Notes: generated from the letters alone by a model not told the origin. A DNA stretch of 64,000 bases from Streptomyces resistomycificus (GCF_001514265.1 NZ_KQ948988.1:1123395-1187394), one strand, 5' to 3'; positions 44,891 through 53,466 are shown, counted from the first letter of the stretch. Program-made: numbers and translations.

Positions 44891-45643
44891 ATGACGCACA
44901 CAGGCGACGCGCCCGCCACCCCACGATCGACACTCGTCATCACCGCACACGCCGGGGACTTCGTGTGGCGGGCGGGCGGAGCCATCGCCCTGGCCGCCTC
45001 CCGCGGGGAGAAGGTCACCATCGCCTGTCTGACCTTCGGCGAGCGGGGCGAGTCGGCCAAGGCCTGGCGCGAGGGCAGACAGCTGGACGAGATCAAGGCG
45101 ATACGCCGGGACGAGGCCGAGCGCGCCGCCGCCACCCTCGGCGCCGAGGTCCGCTTCTACGACGCCGGCGACTACCCCCTCCTCGTCACCCCCGAGCTCA
45201 CCGACCGGCTCGTCGAGGTCTACCGCGACACCCAGCCCGACGTCGTGCTCACCCACCCGACCGAGGACCCGTACAACGGCGACCACCCGGCCGCCAACCG
45301 CATGGCCCTGGAGGCCCGGGTCCTGGCCCAGGCCATCGGCTACCCGGGCGCGGGCGACATCATCGGCGCCCCGCCGGTCTTCTACTTCGAGCCGCACCAG
45401 CCCGAGATGAGCGGCTTCAAGCCCGAGGTCCTGCTCGACATCACCGAGGTGTGGGACACCAAGCGCAAGGCCATGGAGTGCCTGGGCGCCCAGCAGCACC
45501 TGTGGGACTACTACACCGACCTCGCCGTCCGCCGTGGCGTCCAGCTCAAGCGCAACGCCGGTCCGAACCTGGGGCTGGCCCACCGGACGATGGCCGAGGC
45601 GTACATGCGCCCGTACCCACAGATCGCGAAGGAGCTGGCATGA
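44891..45643 (+). CDS. PIG-L/LmbE-fold hydratase, GalB (4-oxalomesaconate hydratase)-like
   Basis: 250 aa. The LmbE metal site appears as ITAHAGDFVWRAGG (AHxxD) and THPTEDPYNGDHPAAN (HPxDxxxDH). Although the fold is that of GlcNAc deacetylases, the following two genes are GalC- and GalD-like, the gallate-pathway partners of Pseudomonas GalB, which belongs to this fold. The likely reaction is hydration of 4-oxalomesaconate to 4-carboxy-4-hydroxy-2-oxoadipate. AAGGAG precedes the ATG. It overlaps the next gene (ATGA). Confidence 0.82.
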   Translation: MTHTGDAPATPRSTLVITAHAGDFVWRAGGAIALAASRGEKVTIACLTFGERGESAKAWREGRQLDEIKAIRRDEAERAAATLGAEVRFYDAGDYPLLVTPELTDRLVEVYRDTQPDVVLTHPTEDPYNGDHPAANRMALEARVLAQAIGYPGAGDIIGAPPVFYFEPHQPEMSGFKPEVLLDITEVWDTKRKAMECLGAQQHLWDYYTDLAVRRGVQLKRNAGPNLGLAHRTMAEAYMRPYPQIAKELA

Positions 45644-46350
45644 GCGGCGTGATCGTCACCAACCCGCCGAAGGCCGAAGTCAAGGACGTCGACGCCCTCG
45701 CCGGGTACGGCGTGGCCACCGTGAGCGAGGCCATGGGCCGCGCGGGCCTGCTCGGGCCGGGAATCCGCCCGATCCAGCAGGGCGTACGGGTCGCGGGCAC
45801 CGCGGTCACCGTCCTGAGCTGGCCCGGCGACAACCTCATGATCCATGCCGCCGTCGAGCAGTGCGGCGAGGGTGACGTCCTGGTCGTCACCACCACCTCC
45901 CCGTCCACCGACGGCATGTTCGGCGAGCTGTTCGCCACCGCGCTCCGGCAGCGCGGGGTGCGCGGGCTGATCACCAACGCCGGTGTCCGTGACACCGAGG
46001 AACTGCGCGAGATGGACTTCCCGGTCTGGTCCCGGGCCGTCTCCGCGCAGGGCACGGTGAAGGCGACCGGCGGCTCGGTCAACGTGCCGGTCGCGATCGA
46101 CGGTCAGGTGATCCACGCCGGCGACGTGATCCTCGCCGACGACGACGGCGTGGTGGTCGTACCCCGTGAGCGGGTGCGTGCCGTCGTCGCGGCGTCCGAG
46201 GCCCGCGAGGCGAAGGAGGCCAGGTCCCGCGCCGCCTTCCTCGACGGCGAACTCGGCCTGGACCGTTACGGGTTGCGCGAGACCCTCGCCCGCCTCGGCG
46301 TCGAGTACAAGAGTTACGAGGAGTACACCGGCGGGGGAGCGGGGTCGTGA
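45640..46350 (+). CDS. 4-carboxy-4-hydroxy-2-oxoadipate aldolase (RraA-like, GalC/LigK type)
   Basis: 236 aa. The RraA-fold class II pyruvate aldolase signature is GELFATALRQRGVRGLITNAGVRD (shown in part, ending in the Arg-Asp pair), with VAIDGQVIHAGDVILADDDGVVVVP (in part) downstream. It splits the hydrated ring-cleavage product to pyruvate and oxaloacetate. It is translationally coupled to the hydratase and tautomerase genes on each side. Confidence 0.86.
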   Translation: MSGVIVTNPPKAEVKDVDALAGYGVATVSEAMGRAGLLGPGIRPIQQGVRVAGTAVTVLSWPGDNLMIHAAVEQCGEGDVLVVTTTSPSTDGMFGELFATALRQRGVRGLITNAGVRDTEELREMDFPVWSRAVSAQGTVKATGGSVNVPVAIDGQVIHAGDVILADDDGVVVVPRERVRAVVAASEAREAKEARSRAAFLDGELGLDRYGLRETLARLGVEYKSYEEYTGGGAGS

Positions 46351-47459
46351 CGCGTGAGCCGGAGGGGGTGCCCTGCCTGCTGATGCGGGGCGGCACCTCC
46401 AAGGGTGCCTACTTCCTCGCCGACGACCTCCCGGCCGAGCCGGCTCCGCGCGACGAGCTGTTGCTGCGCGTCATGGGCAGCCCCGACGAGCGGCAGATCG
46501 ACGGCCTGGGCGGCGCGCACCCGCTCACCAGCAAGGTCGCCGTGGTCTCACCCTCCGCGGACCCGCGCGCCGACGTCGACTACCTGTTTCTCCAAGTCGT
46601 CCTCGACAGACCGGAGGTGAGTGATCGTCAAAACTGCGGGAACATCCTCGCCGGCGTCGGCCCGTTCGCCGTGGAGCGCGGGCTGGTGACGGCGGGGGAG
46701 GAGGAGACCTCCGTCCGGATCCGCATGGTCAACTCCGGTGAGTACGCCACCGCGACCTTCCCCACGCCGGGCGGCCGGGTCGACTACACGGGTGCCGCCG
46801 AGATCTCCGGGGTGCCGGGCACGGCCGCGCCGGTGGTCATCGAGTTCCCGCCCGGCACCGGGCCGTTGCTGCCCACCGGAAACGTCCGGGACGAGATCGA
46901 CGGCGTTCAGGTGACCTGTGTCGACAACGGCATGCCGACGGTGCTCATCGAGGCCACCGCACTCGAGGTCACCGGCTACGAGCCTCCAGGGGACCTGGAG
47001 CAGGACGTCGCGCTCGCGGACCGCCTCCGGGTCATCCGGCTGGCGGCGGGACGTCTGATGGGCCTCGGCGACGTGTCGGACACCACCGTCCCCAAGCTCA
47101 CGCTCCTCGCCGCGCCCCGGGAGGGCGGCGCGGTCACCACCCGCACCTTCATCCCGGTGCGCTGCCACCCGTCGATCGGGGTGCTGGGCGCGGCCAGTGT
47201 GGCCGCCGGCCTGCGGATCGACGGCAGTGTGGGCGCCCGACTGGCGGCGCTCGACGGCGAGAGCGACCGCGTCCGCATAGAACACCCCACGGGGTTCCTG
47301 GACATCGAAAGCAGCGTGGGAACCACCCCCGACGGCCTGCCCTCCGCCCGCCGTACCGCCGTGGTGCGCACCGCCCGCAGGATCTTCGACGGCACCGTCT
47401 TCCCCCGGCCCGCCGAGACGGCACCGCTTCCCCCGCGACCCCGAGGAGGTCAACGATGA
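46347..47459 (+). CDS. 4-oxalomesaconate tautomerase (PrpF/GalD family)
   Basis: 370 aa from a GTG overlapping the aldolase stop. PrpF-family (diaminopimelate-epimerase-like fold) signatures are LLMRGGTSKGAYFLADDLP, GGAHPLTSKVAVV, RQNCGNILAGVGPFA with the active-site Cys, and DNGMPTVLIEA. It isomerises enol/keto forms of 4-oxalomesaconate before hydration. It overlaps the dioxygenase gene by four bases. Confidence 0.87.
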   Translation: MTREPEGVPCLLMRGGTSKGAYFLADDLPAEPAPRDELLLRVMGSPDERQIDGLGGAHPLTSKVAVVSPSADPRADVDYLFLQVVLDRPEVSDRQNCGNILAGVGPFAVERGLVTAGEEETSVRIRMVNSGEYATATFPTPGGRVDYTGAAEISGVPGTAAPVVIEFPPGTGPLLPTGNVRDEIDGVQVTCVDNGMPTVLIEATALEVTGYEPPGDLEQDVALADRLRVIRLAAGRLMGLGDVSDTTVPKLTLLAAPREGGAVTTRTFIPVRCHPSIGVLGAASVAAGLRIDGSVGARLAALDGESDRVRIEHPTGFLDIESSVGTTPDGLPSARRTAVVRTARRIFDGTVFPRPAETAPLPPRPRGGQR

Positions 47460-48406
47460 CTCCGCCGCTCGGCGACATCGCCCACATCGGCCACGCCCAG
47501 CTGTTCACCCCGGACCTGGACGCCAGCGTCGCCTTCTTCAGCGACTACCTGGGGCTCACCGTCAACGGGCAGGACGGCGACACGGTCTACCTGCGGACCT
47601 TCGACGACTACGAGCACCACAGCCTGGTCCTCACCGCCCGCGAGCAGCCCGGCCTCGGCCGGCTCGCCCTGCGCACCTCCGGCGAGGAGGCGCTGCACCG
47701 CCGCGTCAAGGCGATCGAGGAGGCGGGCGGCACCGGGCACTGGGTCGAGGACGAACCCGGCCTCGGCAAGCTCTACGTCACCACCGACCCGGACGGCCAC
47801 GAGCACGCCCTGTACTGGGAGAGCGAGTACTACCAGGCCCCCGACGAGCTGAAGCCGGCGCTGAAGAACCAGCCGCAGGCCAAGCCCAACCGGGGGGTGG
47901 GCGTTCGGCGCCTGGACCACGTCAACTTCCTCGCCGCCGACGTGCTCGCCAACGCCGAGTTCCAGCGGCACGTCCTCGGCGCCCGGCCCACGGAGCAGAT
48001 CCGGCTCGACACGGGCGAGGTCGCGGCACGCTGGCTGACGTACACGAACAAGTCGTACGACGTCGTCTACACCTCGGACTGGACCGGCTCGGCCGGCCGT
48101 CTGCACCACATCGCCTTCGCGACCGACACCCGCGAGGACATCCTGCGGGCGGCCGACCTCGCGATCGACAGCGGTGTGTTCATCGAGACGGGCCCGCACA
48201 AGCACGCCATCCAGCAGACGTTCTTCCTGTACGTCTACGAGCCCGGCGGCAACCGGATCGAGCTGTGCAACCCGCTCACCCGGCTGGTGCTGGCGCCCGA
48301 CTGGCCGCTGGTCACCTGGACCGAGGAGGAGCGCACGAGGGGGCAGGCCTGGGGCCTGAAGACCATCGAGTCCTTCCACACGCACGGCACTCCGCCGGTC
48401 GCGTAG
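47456..48406 (+). CDS. type I extradiol (VOC) ring-cleavage dioxygenase, catechol 2,3-dioxygenase-like
   Basis: 316 aa, two VOC domains. The Fe(II) ligands are H155 in RRLDHVNFLA, the His pair at 217/218 in GRLHHIAFAT, and E269 in GGNRIELC, as in XylE/BphC. AGGAGG precedes the ATG. It would open a dihydroxy-aromatic ring; the three coupled enzymes that precede it handle a 4-oxalomesaconate-type product. That suggests a gallate- or protocatechuate-like substrate, normally cut by type II (LigB) enzymes. Substrate is inference. Confidence 0.87.
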   Translation: MTPPLGDIAHIGHAQLFTPDLDASVAFFSDYLGLTVNGQDGDTVYLRTFDDYEHHSLVLTAREQPGLGRLALRTSGEEALHRRVKAIEEAGGTGHWVEDEPGLGKLYVTTDPDGHEHALYWESEYYQAPDELKPALKNQPQAKPNRGVGVRRLDHVNFLAADVLANAEFQRHVLGARPTEQIRLDTGEVAARWLTYTNKSYDVVYTSDWTGSAGRLHHIAFATDTREDILRAADLAIDSGVFIETGPHKHAIQQTFFLYVYEPGGNRIELCNPLTRLVLAPDWPLVTWTEEERTRGQAWGLKTIESFHTHGTPPVA

Positions 48407-48421
48407 GACCCTGTCGCCCCG

Positions 48422-48945
48422 GCGTGACCCTCTCCTTCGTCGTCTTCAACCTCGTGGCATCGTGGGCATGCTGGTCGCAGGCCGCGCCGCGGACCGCTTC
48501 GGCGTGCCGCGCATCTCGGCGGTCTGATTCGCGCTGACCGCCGCCGGTGTCTTCCTGCTCAGCGTCCACATGCCGACGAGCGCCACGATGGTCGTCGTCT
48601 TCCTCACCGGCGTCTTCCTCACCGGCGTCTTCCTCAACAGCGCCAGACGATGATCTACGCGACGGTGTCCATCCGCTCCGACCCGGACAACCGGGCCACC
48701 ACCGTCGGCCGGACCTCCGGCACGGGCCGCTTCGGTGCCGTCTTCGGGCCGTGGCTCGGCGGCCGGCAGCTCGCCGCGGGCAACGGCGAATGGGGCTTCA
48801 CCGCCTTCGCCCTCGCCGGCCTGTCGTCGATGGTCTTCATCGGCGTCGCCGCGGTGCGCGGCGGCCGGCGGACCCCGGGGAACACCGCCGAGCAGGGGCT
48901 GATCAGCGCCCACCGAGCCTGCGGTGAGCTGCCCGAGCGACGCCG
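48422..48945 (+). pseudogene. aromatic acid:H+ symporter (AAHS MFS) remnant
   Basis: The translation scattered over frames reads VGMLVAGRAADRFGVPRISAV, then stop TGA 48525-48527, then FALTAAGVFLLSVHMP, VVVFLTGVFL, then a frameshift (missing base in NSAQT), then MIYATVSIRSDPDNRATTVG and FGAVFGPWLGGRQLA. This order matches the last half of PcaK/BenK-type transporters. A 15-bp unit GTCTTCCTCACCGGC is tandemly duplicated at 48597-48626. The N-terminal half is missing. It once probably imported the substrate of the preceding operon. Confidence 0.83.
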
Positions 48946-49001
48946 GCCGGCAGGGACGGACGCCGGTCACCGTGGTGGAAGCGGGACCGGGGTCCGGCGT
49001 T

Positions 49002-49745
49002 CTACAGGTCGACGACCAGGCCGGGGGTCGCGACGCCGAGGCCGCCGTCGAAGGCCTCCGCGGCCGCCTCCTCGGCCGCGGCGGGGTCGGTGCCCGGCCA
49101 CAGGTGCGTGAGCAACAGCCTCGCCACGCCCGCCTGCCGGCCGTACCGCCCGGCCAGCCGTGCGGTCAGCAGGTACGGCGCGTCCGTGGGGGAGGGGACC
49201 CGGTGGACGTACGTCGCTTCGGACAGGAAGAGGTCCGCGCCTTCGGCGAGGCGCGGAATGTCGTCACTGGGCCCGGTGTCGCCGGTGTAGACCAGAACGG
49301 ACCCGGCGGCACGCAGCCGGATGCCGGCGTTCGGCACGAAGTGCGGCAACAGCACGGTGTCCGCGGTGAAGGGGCCGATCTCCAGCCGCTCACCGGGCCA
49401 AAACTCCCGCAGGTGGTACGCGTCGGCGAGCATGCTCGGCTTGTCGAGCGCGAGTACGGCGTCGAGTGCGCCGTGGGGTGCGAAGACCGGCAGCCGTGGC
49501 GGAGGTGAGTCGCTCAACCCCCGGGCACGCAACAGGGGGTTGAGGTCGGCGCAGTGGTCGGGGTGGCCGTGGCTGACCAGCACGGCGTCGATCGCGTCGA
49601 CCGTGGTGTGGGTCAACAGGCGGGGCAGCGTGGCGTATCCGGGGTCGACGAGCAGCCGGAACCCCGCGTGTTCGACGACGTATCCGCTGCATGCCTGGAC
49701 CGCGGTGGGCCAGGCCCCGCAGCCGCCGAGAACTGTCAGTCGCAT
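49002..49745 (-). CDS. metallo-beta-lactamase fold hydrolase (phosphodiesterase-like)
   Basis: 247 aa from MRLTVLGGCGAW. Metal motifs are LVSHGHPDHCADL (HxHxDH), a His in TVLLPHFVPNAG, VYTGDTGPSD (Asp) and LLLTHLWPG (final His). Similar to small cyclic-nucleotide-phosphodiesterase/RNase Z-like proteins. A TAGGGT -10-like box lies about 8-10 nt before the ATG with no ribosome site between, so the message may be leaderless. It is not obviously linked to its neighbours. Confidence 0.86.
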   Translation of the reverse strand: MRLTVLGGCGAWPTAVQACSGYVVEHAGFRLLVDPGYATLPRLLTHTTVDAIDAVLVSHGHPDHCADLNPLLRARGLSDSPPPRLPVFAPHGALDAVLALDKPSMLADAYHLREFWPGERLEIGPFTADTVLLPHFVPNAGIRLRAAGSVLVYTGDTGPSDDIPRLAEGADLFLSEATYVHRVPSPTDAPYLLTARLAGRYGRQAGVARLLLTHLWPGTDPAAAEEAAAEAFDGGLGVATPGLVVDL

Positions 49746-49843
49746 ACGCCAAACCCTAGGACCTGACGGGCAGTTGGCGACCACGGGACGCGGCAGACCG
49801 GACTTCACCGGCCGCTCGGGGACGGCCGGCGGGTTCCGCGGCC

Positions 49844-50785
49844 TCAGGGGCGTACGGCCCGCCGCAGGTGCCGGGCGATCAGGGCGTAGACCTCCCGCGC
49901 CTTCTCGTCGTCCGACCCGTCGTACCCGTGGTCGGCCCCCGCCACCTCGTGGTGCCCGGCCAGGGACCCCGTCCTGCGCAGCCGGTCGGCGTAGCCCTCG
50001 GCCTCCGCCCGCAGCAGGTCGTACTCGGCCGTCACCACGAGGGCCGGGGCGATGCCCGTCAGGTCCGCGGTGTCGGAGGGGTGCGCGGGCGACACCAGCC
50101 GGTCGGTGCGCAGCCGTACGTCCGGGACGTACGAGGTGTCGAAGACGTCGGCCATCCAGGGACGCAGCATCGGCCTGGCGGCTTTGGCGCGCTTGTTCCT
50201 CGCGCCCGTCGCGAGGTCCAGCGGGGGATAGTGCAGCACCTGGAGCGCGATCGCGGGGCCGCCCTCCTCGAGCGCCTGGCGTGCCACGGCCGCCGCCAGC
50301 CCGCCGCCCGCGCTCTGCCCGCCCACCGTGAGCCGCCCACCGTCCCAGCCGTGGTCCGCGCCGTGCTCGGCGATCCAGCGGACGATCTCGTACGCCTGCC
50401 GGGGCGGAGCCGGGAACGGGTGCTGCGGGGCCACCACGTAGTCCACGTTGATGACCACCACCCCGGCCTGAGCGGCCAGGAAGCGGCACAGGGGGTCGTC
50501 GAACTCGGTGAGCGTCATGACGTATCCGCCGCCGTGGAAATTGACGTGCACCGGTGGGGCGCCGTCCTCGCCCTTCCCGGCCGCGGGCAGGTACACCGTC
50601 ACCCGGGCCGGGGCGACGGTGGTGGGGATGGTCAGCTCCCGCACCGTGCGCGGGAACTCGGGGAAGCGGGCGTGGGAGGCCGCCGCGGAGCCGCGTCCGC
50701 CGGAGCGCCGGTCGGCCAGCGAGGTCACGCGTTGCATGGTCTTGGCGGCGAGAGCGGCCACCGCGGGCCGGGCCAGGAGGGACAT
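49844..50785 (-). CDS. alpha/beta hydrolase, hormone-sensitive-lipase-type esterase
   Basis: 313 aa. Oxyanion motif VNFHGGGYVM, nucleophile GGQSAGGGLAAAV (Ser in GxSxG), acid in VVTAEYDLLRAEAE, and His in GADHGYDGSDDE. It hydrolyses short acyl esters. The start at 50785 is preferred over 50812 because the upstream DNA (50792-50814) holds an operator-like box also seen before the MFS gene at 41824. Confidence 0.87.
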   Translation of the reverse strand: MSLLARPAVAALAAKTMQRVTSLADRRSGGRGSAAASHARFPEFPRTVRELTIPTTVAPARVTVYLPAAGKGEDGAPPVHVNFHGGGYVMTLTEFDDPLCRFLAAQAGVVVINVDYVVAPQHPFPAPPRQAYEIVRWIAEHGADHGWDGGRLTVGGQSAGGGLAAAVARQALEEGGPAIALQVLHYPPLDLATGARNKRAKAARPMLRPWMADVFDTSYVPDVRLRTDRLVSPAHPSDTADLTGIAPALVVTAEYDLLRAEAEGYADRLRRTGSLAGHHEVAGADHGYDGSDDEKAREVYALIARHLRRAVRP

Positions 50786-50791
50786 GCGCCT

Positions 50792-50814
50792 GAATTTACT
50801 TGAGTCAGGCAATA
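50792..50814. promoter_or_regulatory. esterase-gene operator related to the MFS boxes
   Basis: On the minus strand TATTGCCTGACT is followed directly by CAAGTAAATTC. It equals the first MFS box (TATTGCTTGACT-CACT-CAAGTGAAT) minus its 4-bp spacer. It lies 6 nt before the ATG, overlapping any promoter. Confidence 0.5.
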
Positions 50815-50834
50815 AAAAGCCAGTGCCGTGGATC

Positions 50835-51413
50835 TCAGCGCTTCGCGCGCACGCCGTCGAGGGCGACGGCGAGGATCCGGTCGCGCTGGGCGTCGTCGTC
50901 GAAGGTCGTGCCGGTGATGCCCGAGACCATGCGTAGCAGGTCGACGAAGTCCATGTCGGCGCGGGCCTCGCCGGCCTGCTGGGCCCGGGCGAACAGCGGG
51001 CCCCCGGCCGCGTACATGGACTCCCGGCAGGCGGCGAAGATCTCCGACTCGTCGTCCAGCGCGTCGCGCACGGCCCGCTTGGTCACCATGTAGCCGGCGA
51101 AGCGCTCCAGCCAGGCCGTCAGGGCGTCCCAGGGATCCCGGTCCGCCACCTCCTCGGCGGCCCGGCACAGGGCGTTGACCTCGTCCGCGTAGACGCTCTC
51201 GAAGAGGTGACGGCGGGTGGGGAAGTTCCGGTACAGCGTGCCGATGCCGACCCCGGCACGCCGGGCGATGTCCTCCAGGGAGGCCTCCGCGCCGTGCTCC
51301 GCGAACGCCTCCCGGGCGGCCGTGAGCAGGGCGTCGTAGTTGCGTGCCGCGTCCTTCCGGTGCGGTCGCCGGGACGCGACGATCTCGCTGACGGGCAGCG
51401 GCTGGGTGCTCAC
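50835..51413 (-). CDS. TetR family transcriptional regulator
   Basis: 192 aa from a GTG with GGGAGGC in front; the longer frame upstream covers the operator region. HTH: ALLTAAREAFAEHGAEAS and ARRAGVGIGTLYRNFPTRRHLFESVY, in a subgroup that usually represses a divergent MFS exporter. The C-terminal ligand domain is helical. Two neighbouring 20-bp palindromes at 51442-51483 are its probable sites. Confidence 0.9.
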   Translation of the reverse strand: MSTQPLPVSEIVASRRPHRKDAARNYDALLTAAREAFAEHGAEASLEDIARRAGVGIGTLYRNFPTRRHLFESVYADEVNALCRAAEEVADRDPWDALTAWLERFAGYMVTKRAVRDALDDESEIFAACRESMYAAGGPLFARAQQAGEARADMDFVDLLRMVSGITGTTFDDDAQRDRILAVALDGVRAKR

Positions 51414-51729
51414 GGTGCCTCCCGGAGGCGGACGCGGTTGAAGCGGAGGTTGGCCTCCGCTAGAGTGGAGGCGTACCTCCACTTTAGCAGTGCGGGGTGC
51501 GTTCGCCGTCGACGCGTGCGGCCGCGCGCATCGACGACGTACCCGGTACGCACATCGGGCCCCGCCTGGTAGGCGCCGCCCGCCCCGACCTTCCCCGCCC
51601 CGACCTTCCCCTCCGCGACCGCTCCCCGTGGCCGTCGGCCCCTCCGTGCTGCCCGCAGGGCACGCCGGATCAGGCCCGACGACCACGCGCCGAGGCTTCG
51701 GCCGCACCCTGTGTTCGGAGAGGCTCTTC
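51414..51729. other. divergent regulatory region between TetR and MFS genes
   Basis: The left third holds the twin palindromes. The right part (51484-51729) has no convincing coding sequence. It contains a direct 15-bp repeat, CCGCCCCGACCTTCC twice (about 51581-51610), and a pyrimidine-rich tract before the MFS ribosome site GGAGAGG. Confidence 0.6.
51442..51483. promoter_or_regulatory. twin TetR operators
   Basis: AGCGGAGGTTGGCCTCCGCT (51442-51461) and AGTGGAGGCGTACCTCCACT (51464-51483) are adjacent palindromes with the same GGAGG-N4-CCTCC core, 2 bp apart. They lie 29 bp from the TetR start, facing the MFS gene. Confidence 0.82.
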
Positions 51730-53232
51730 ATGCCCCGCAAGTCCACCCGCCTCACCTTCGCGGTCCTCGCGGCCGGTGCCGGCGTGTTCTCCATGCTGCA
51801 GTCGTTGATCGCGCCGGCCCTGCCGACCGTCCAGCACGCGCTGCACACCTCACAGTCCACCGCGACCTGGGTGATGACGGCCTATCTGCTGTCCGCCTCG
51901 GTCTTCACCCCGATCCTCGGCCGCGTCGGCGACCTGATCGGCAAGAAGCGCACCCTGGTCGCCGTCCTGCTCACCGTGGCGGTGGGCTGTCTGCTCGCCG
52001 CGCTCGCACCGAGCATCGGCGTGCTGATCCTCGCCCGCGTGATCCAGGGCGTCGGGGGAGCGCTGTTCCCCCTGTCGTTCGGCATCATCCGGGACGAGTT
52101 CGCCCCGGCCGAGGTGAGCGGCAGCATCAGCAACCTGTCCGCCGTGATCGCGGCGGGCGGCGGCGTCGGCATGGTCGCCGCCGGACCCATCGTGACCGCG
52201 CTCGACTACCGGTTCCTGTTCTGGATCCCGGTCGCCATCGTCGCCGTAGCCACCCTGATCGCCGTCCGCTACGTACCCGAGTCGCCCACCAGGGCCGAGG
52301 GGCAGGTCAACTGGCTCGGCGCCGCGCTGCTGTCGGCCTGGCTGGTCGCCCTGCTGCTGCCGCTGAGTCAGGCGGGTGTGTGGGGCTGGGGATCGGCCCG
52401 GGTGATCGGCCTGTTCGCGGCCGCCGTCGTGCTGTTCGCGCTGTGGCTGCTCACCGAGGCCCGCTCCCACACCCCGCTGATCGACCTGCGTGTCCTGCGG
52501 CTGCCGGCCGTGTGGACCACCAACACCGCGGCCCTCCTCTTCGGCGCCGGGATGTACTCGATCTGGTCCTTCCTACCGGGCTTCGTGCAGACGCCGTCGT
52601 CGGCCGGATACGGCTTCGGCGCGAGCGTCACCGCCGCCGGACTGCTGATGCTGCCGATGCTGGTCGCGATGTTCCTCTCGGGCGTGGTCGGCGGCCGCCT
52701 GGAACCGGTCCTGGACGCCAAGGTCCTGCTGACCGCCGGTGCCGCGCTCGGCGCGCTGGCCTGCGGCATCCTCACCGTCTGGCATGACGAGCGGTGGCAG
52801 GTCGCCCTGGTGGCGGGCCTGTTCGGCCTCGGCATCGGACTCGCCTTCGCCTCCATGGCCAACCTGATCGTGGCCAGCGTTCCCGCCGACCAGACCGGCG
52901 CCGCCACCGGCATGAACGCCAACATCCGCACCATCGGCGGATCCATCGGCGCCGCCGTCACGGGCGTCCTGGTCACCGGCCACCTCCAGCCCTCGGGCCT
53001 CCCGTACGCCTCCGGCTACACCCACGGCTTCGCCCTGCTCACCGTCCTGTGCCTGGCCGCGGCCCTGGCCGCGCTGCTGGTGCCGGTCCGGCGCGGCGGC
53101 CGTACGACGGGCGGGCCACTGGCCGCGGGGGACACCTCGGCGGTGGGTGACGCCTCAGTCGTGGGCGACGGCACAGCCGCGGCGCAGGAGACCGCGCCGC
53201 AGCAGACCCCGGCGTCCGCCGCACGCGGCTGA
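51730..53232 (+). CDS. MFS drug exporter, EmrB/QacA (DHA2) family
   Basis: 500 aa from MPRKSTRLTFAVLAAG, with GGAGAGG in front; earlier in-frame starts lie inside the operator region. Fourteen helices, motif A GRVGDLIGKKRTL, and GVGMVAAGPIVTALDYRFLFWI. The C-terminal tail is Ala/Gly/Asp-rich with a VGD repeat (SAVGDASVVGDG). The divergent TetR and twin operators point to inducible efflux. Predicted antiporter at the cell membrane; the drug is unknown. Confidence 0.9.
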   Translation: MPRKSTRLTFAVLAAGAGVFSMLQSLIAPALPTVQHALHTSQSTATWVMTAYLLSASVFTPILGRVGDLIGKKRTLVAVLLTVAVGCLLAALAPSIGVLILARVIQGVGGALFPLSFGIIRDEFAPAEVSGSISNLSAVIAAGGGVGMVAAGPIVTALDYRFLFWIPVAIVAVATLIAVRYVPESPTRAEGQVNWLGAALLSAWLVALLLPLSQAGVWGWGSARVIGLFAAAVVLFALWLLTEARSHTPLIDLRVLRLPAVWTTNTAALLFGAGMYSIWSFLPGFVQTPSSAGYGFGASVTAAGLLMLPMLVAMFLSGVVGGRLEPVLDAKVLLTAGAALGALACGILTVWHDERWQVALVAGLFGLGIGLAFASMANLIVASVPADQTGAATGMNANIRTIGGSIGAAVTGVLVTGHLQPSGLPYASGYTHGFALLTVLCLAAALAALLVPVRRGGRTTGGPLAAGDTSAVGDASVVGDGTAAAQETAPQQTPASAARG

Positions 53233-53280
53233 CCTGGGGACAGCGGGTCGGCCCGCCCTCATGGGGTAGGGTTGACCCGC

Positions 53281-53306
53281 GCGCTCACACGAGCAACCGT
53301 GAGCGC
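53281..53306 (+). other. hairpin in the tRNA-Pro leader
   Basis: GCGCTCAC (53281-53288) and GTGAGCGC (53299-53306) form an 8-bp stem with a 10-nt loop, ending two bases before the mature tRNA. A TAGGGT box at 53266 can be the tRNA -10. The hairpin could also stop transcription from the MFS gene, or be a processing signal. Confidence 0.55.
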
Positions 53307-53308
53307 AC

Positions 53309-53382
<74 letters not shown>

Positions 53383-53409
53383 CCGGAGTTCACTCCGTAG
53401 TCGCAGATC

Positions 53410-53444
53410 AGGGCCTTGGATCACATCATGTGAGACGAGGCCCT
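53410..53444. terminator. nested hairpin between tRNA-Pro and CHAT gene
   Basis: AGGGCCT (53410) pairs with AGGCCCT (53438), enclosing TCACAT-C-ATGTGA. It can serve as terminator for the tRNA transcript and for the leftward CHAT-WD40 gene, whose stop lies 23 nt away. Confidence 0.65.
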
Positions 53445-53466
53445 CGATCGTTTCCGGGCTCTCTTC

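Noticed and set aside
44891..45643. Calling this gene a GlcNAc deacetylase (mycothiol MshB-type)
   Set aside because: The LmbE fold fits, but strict coupling to GalC- and GalD-like genes makes the GalB-type hydratase the better reading.
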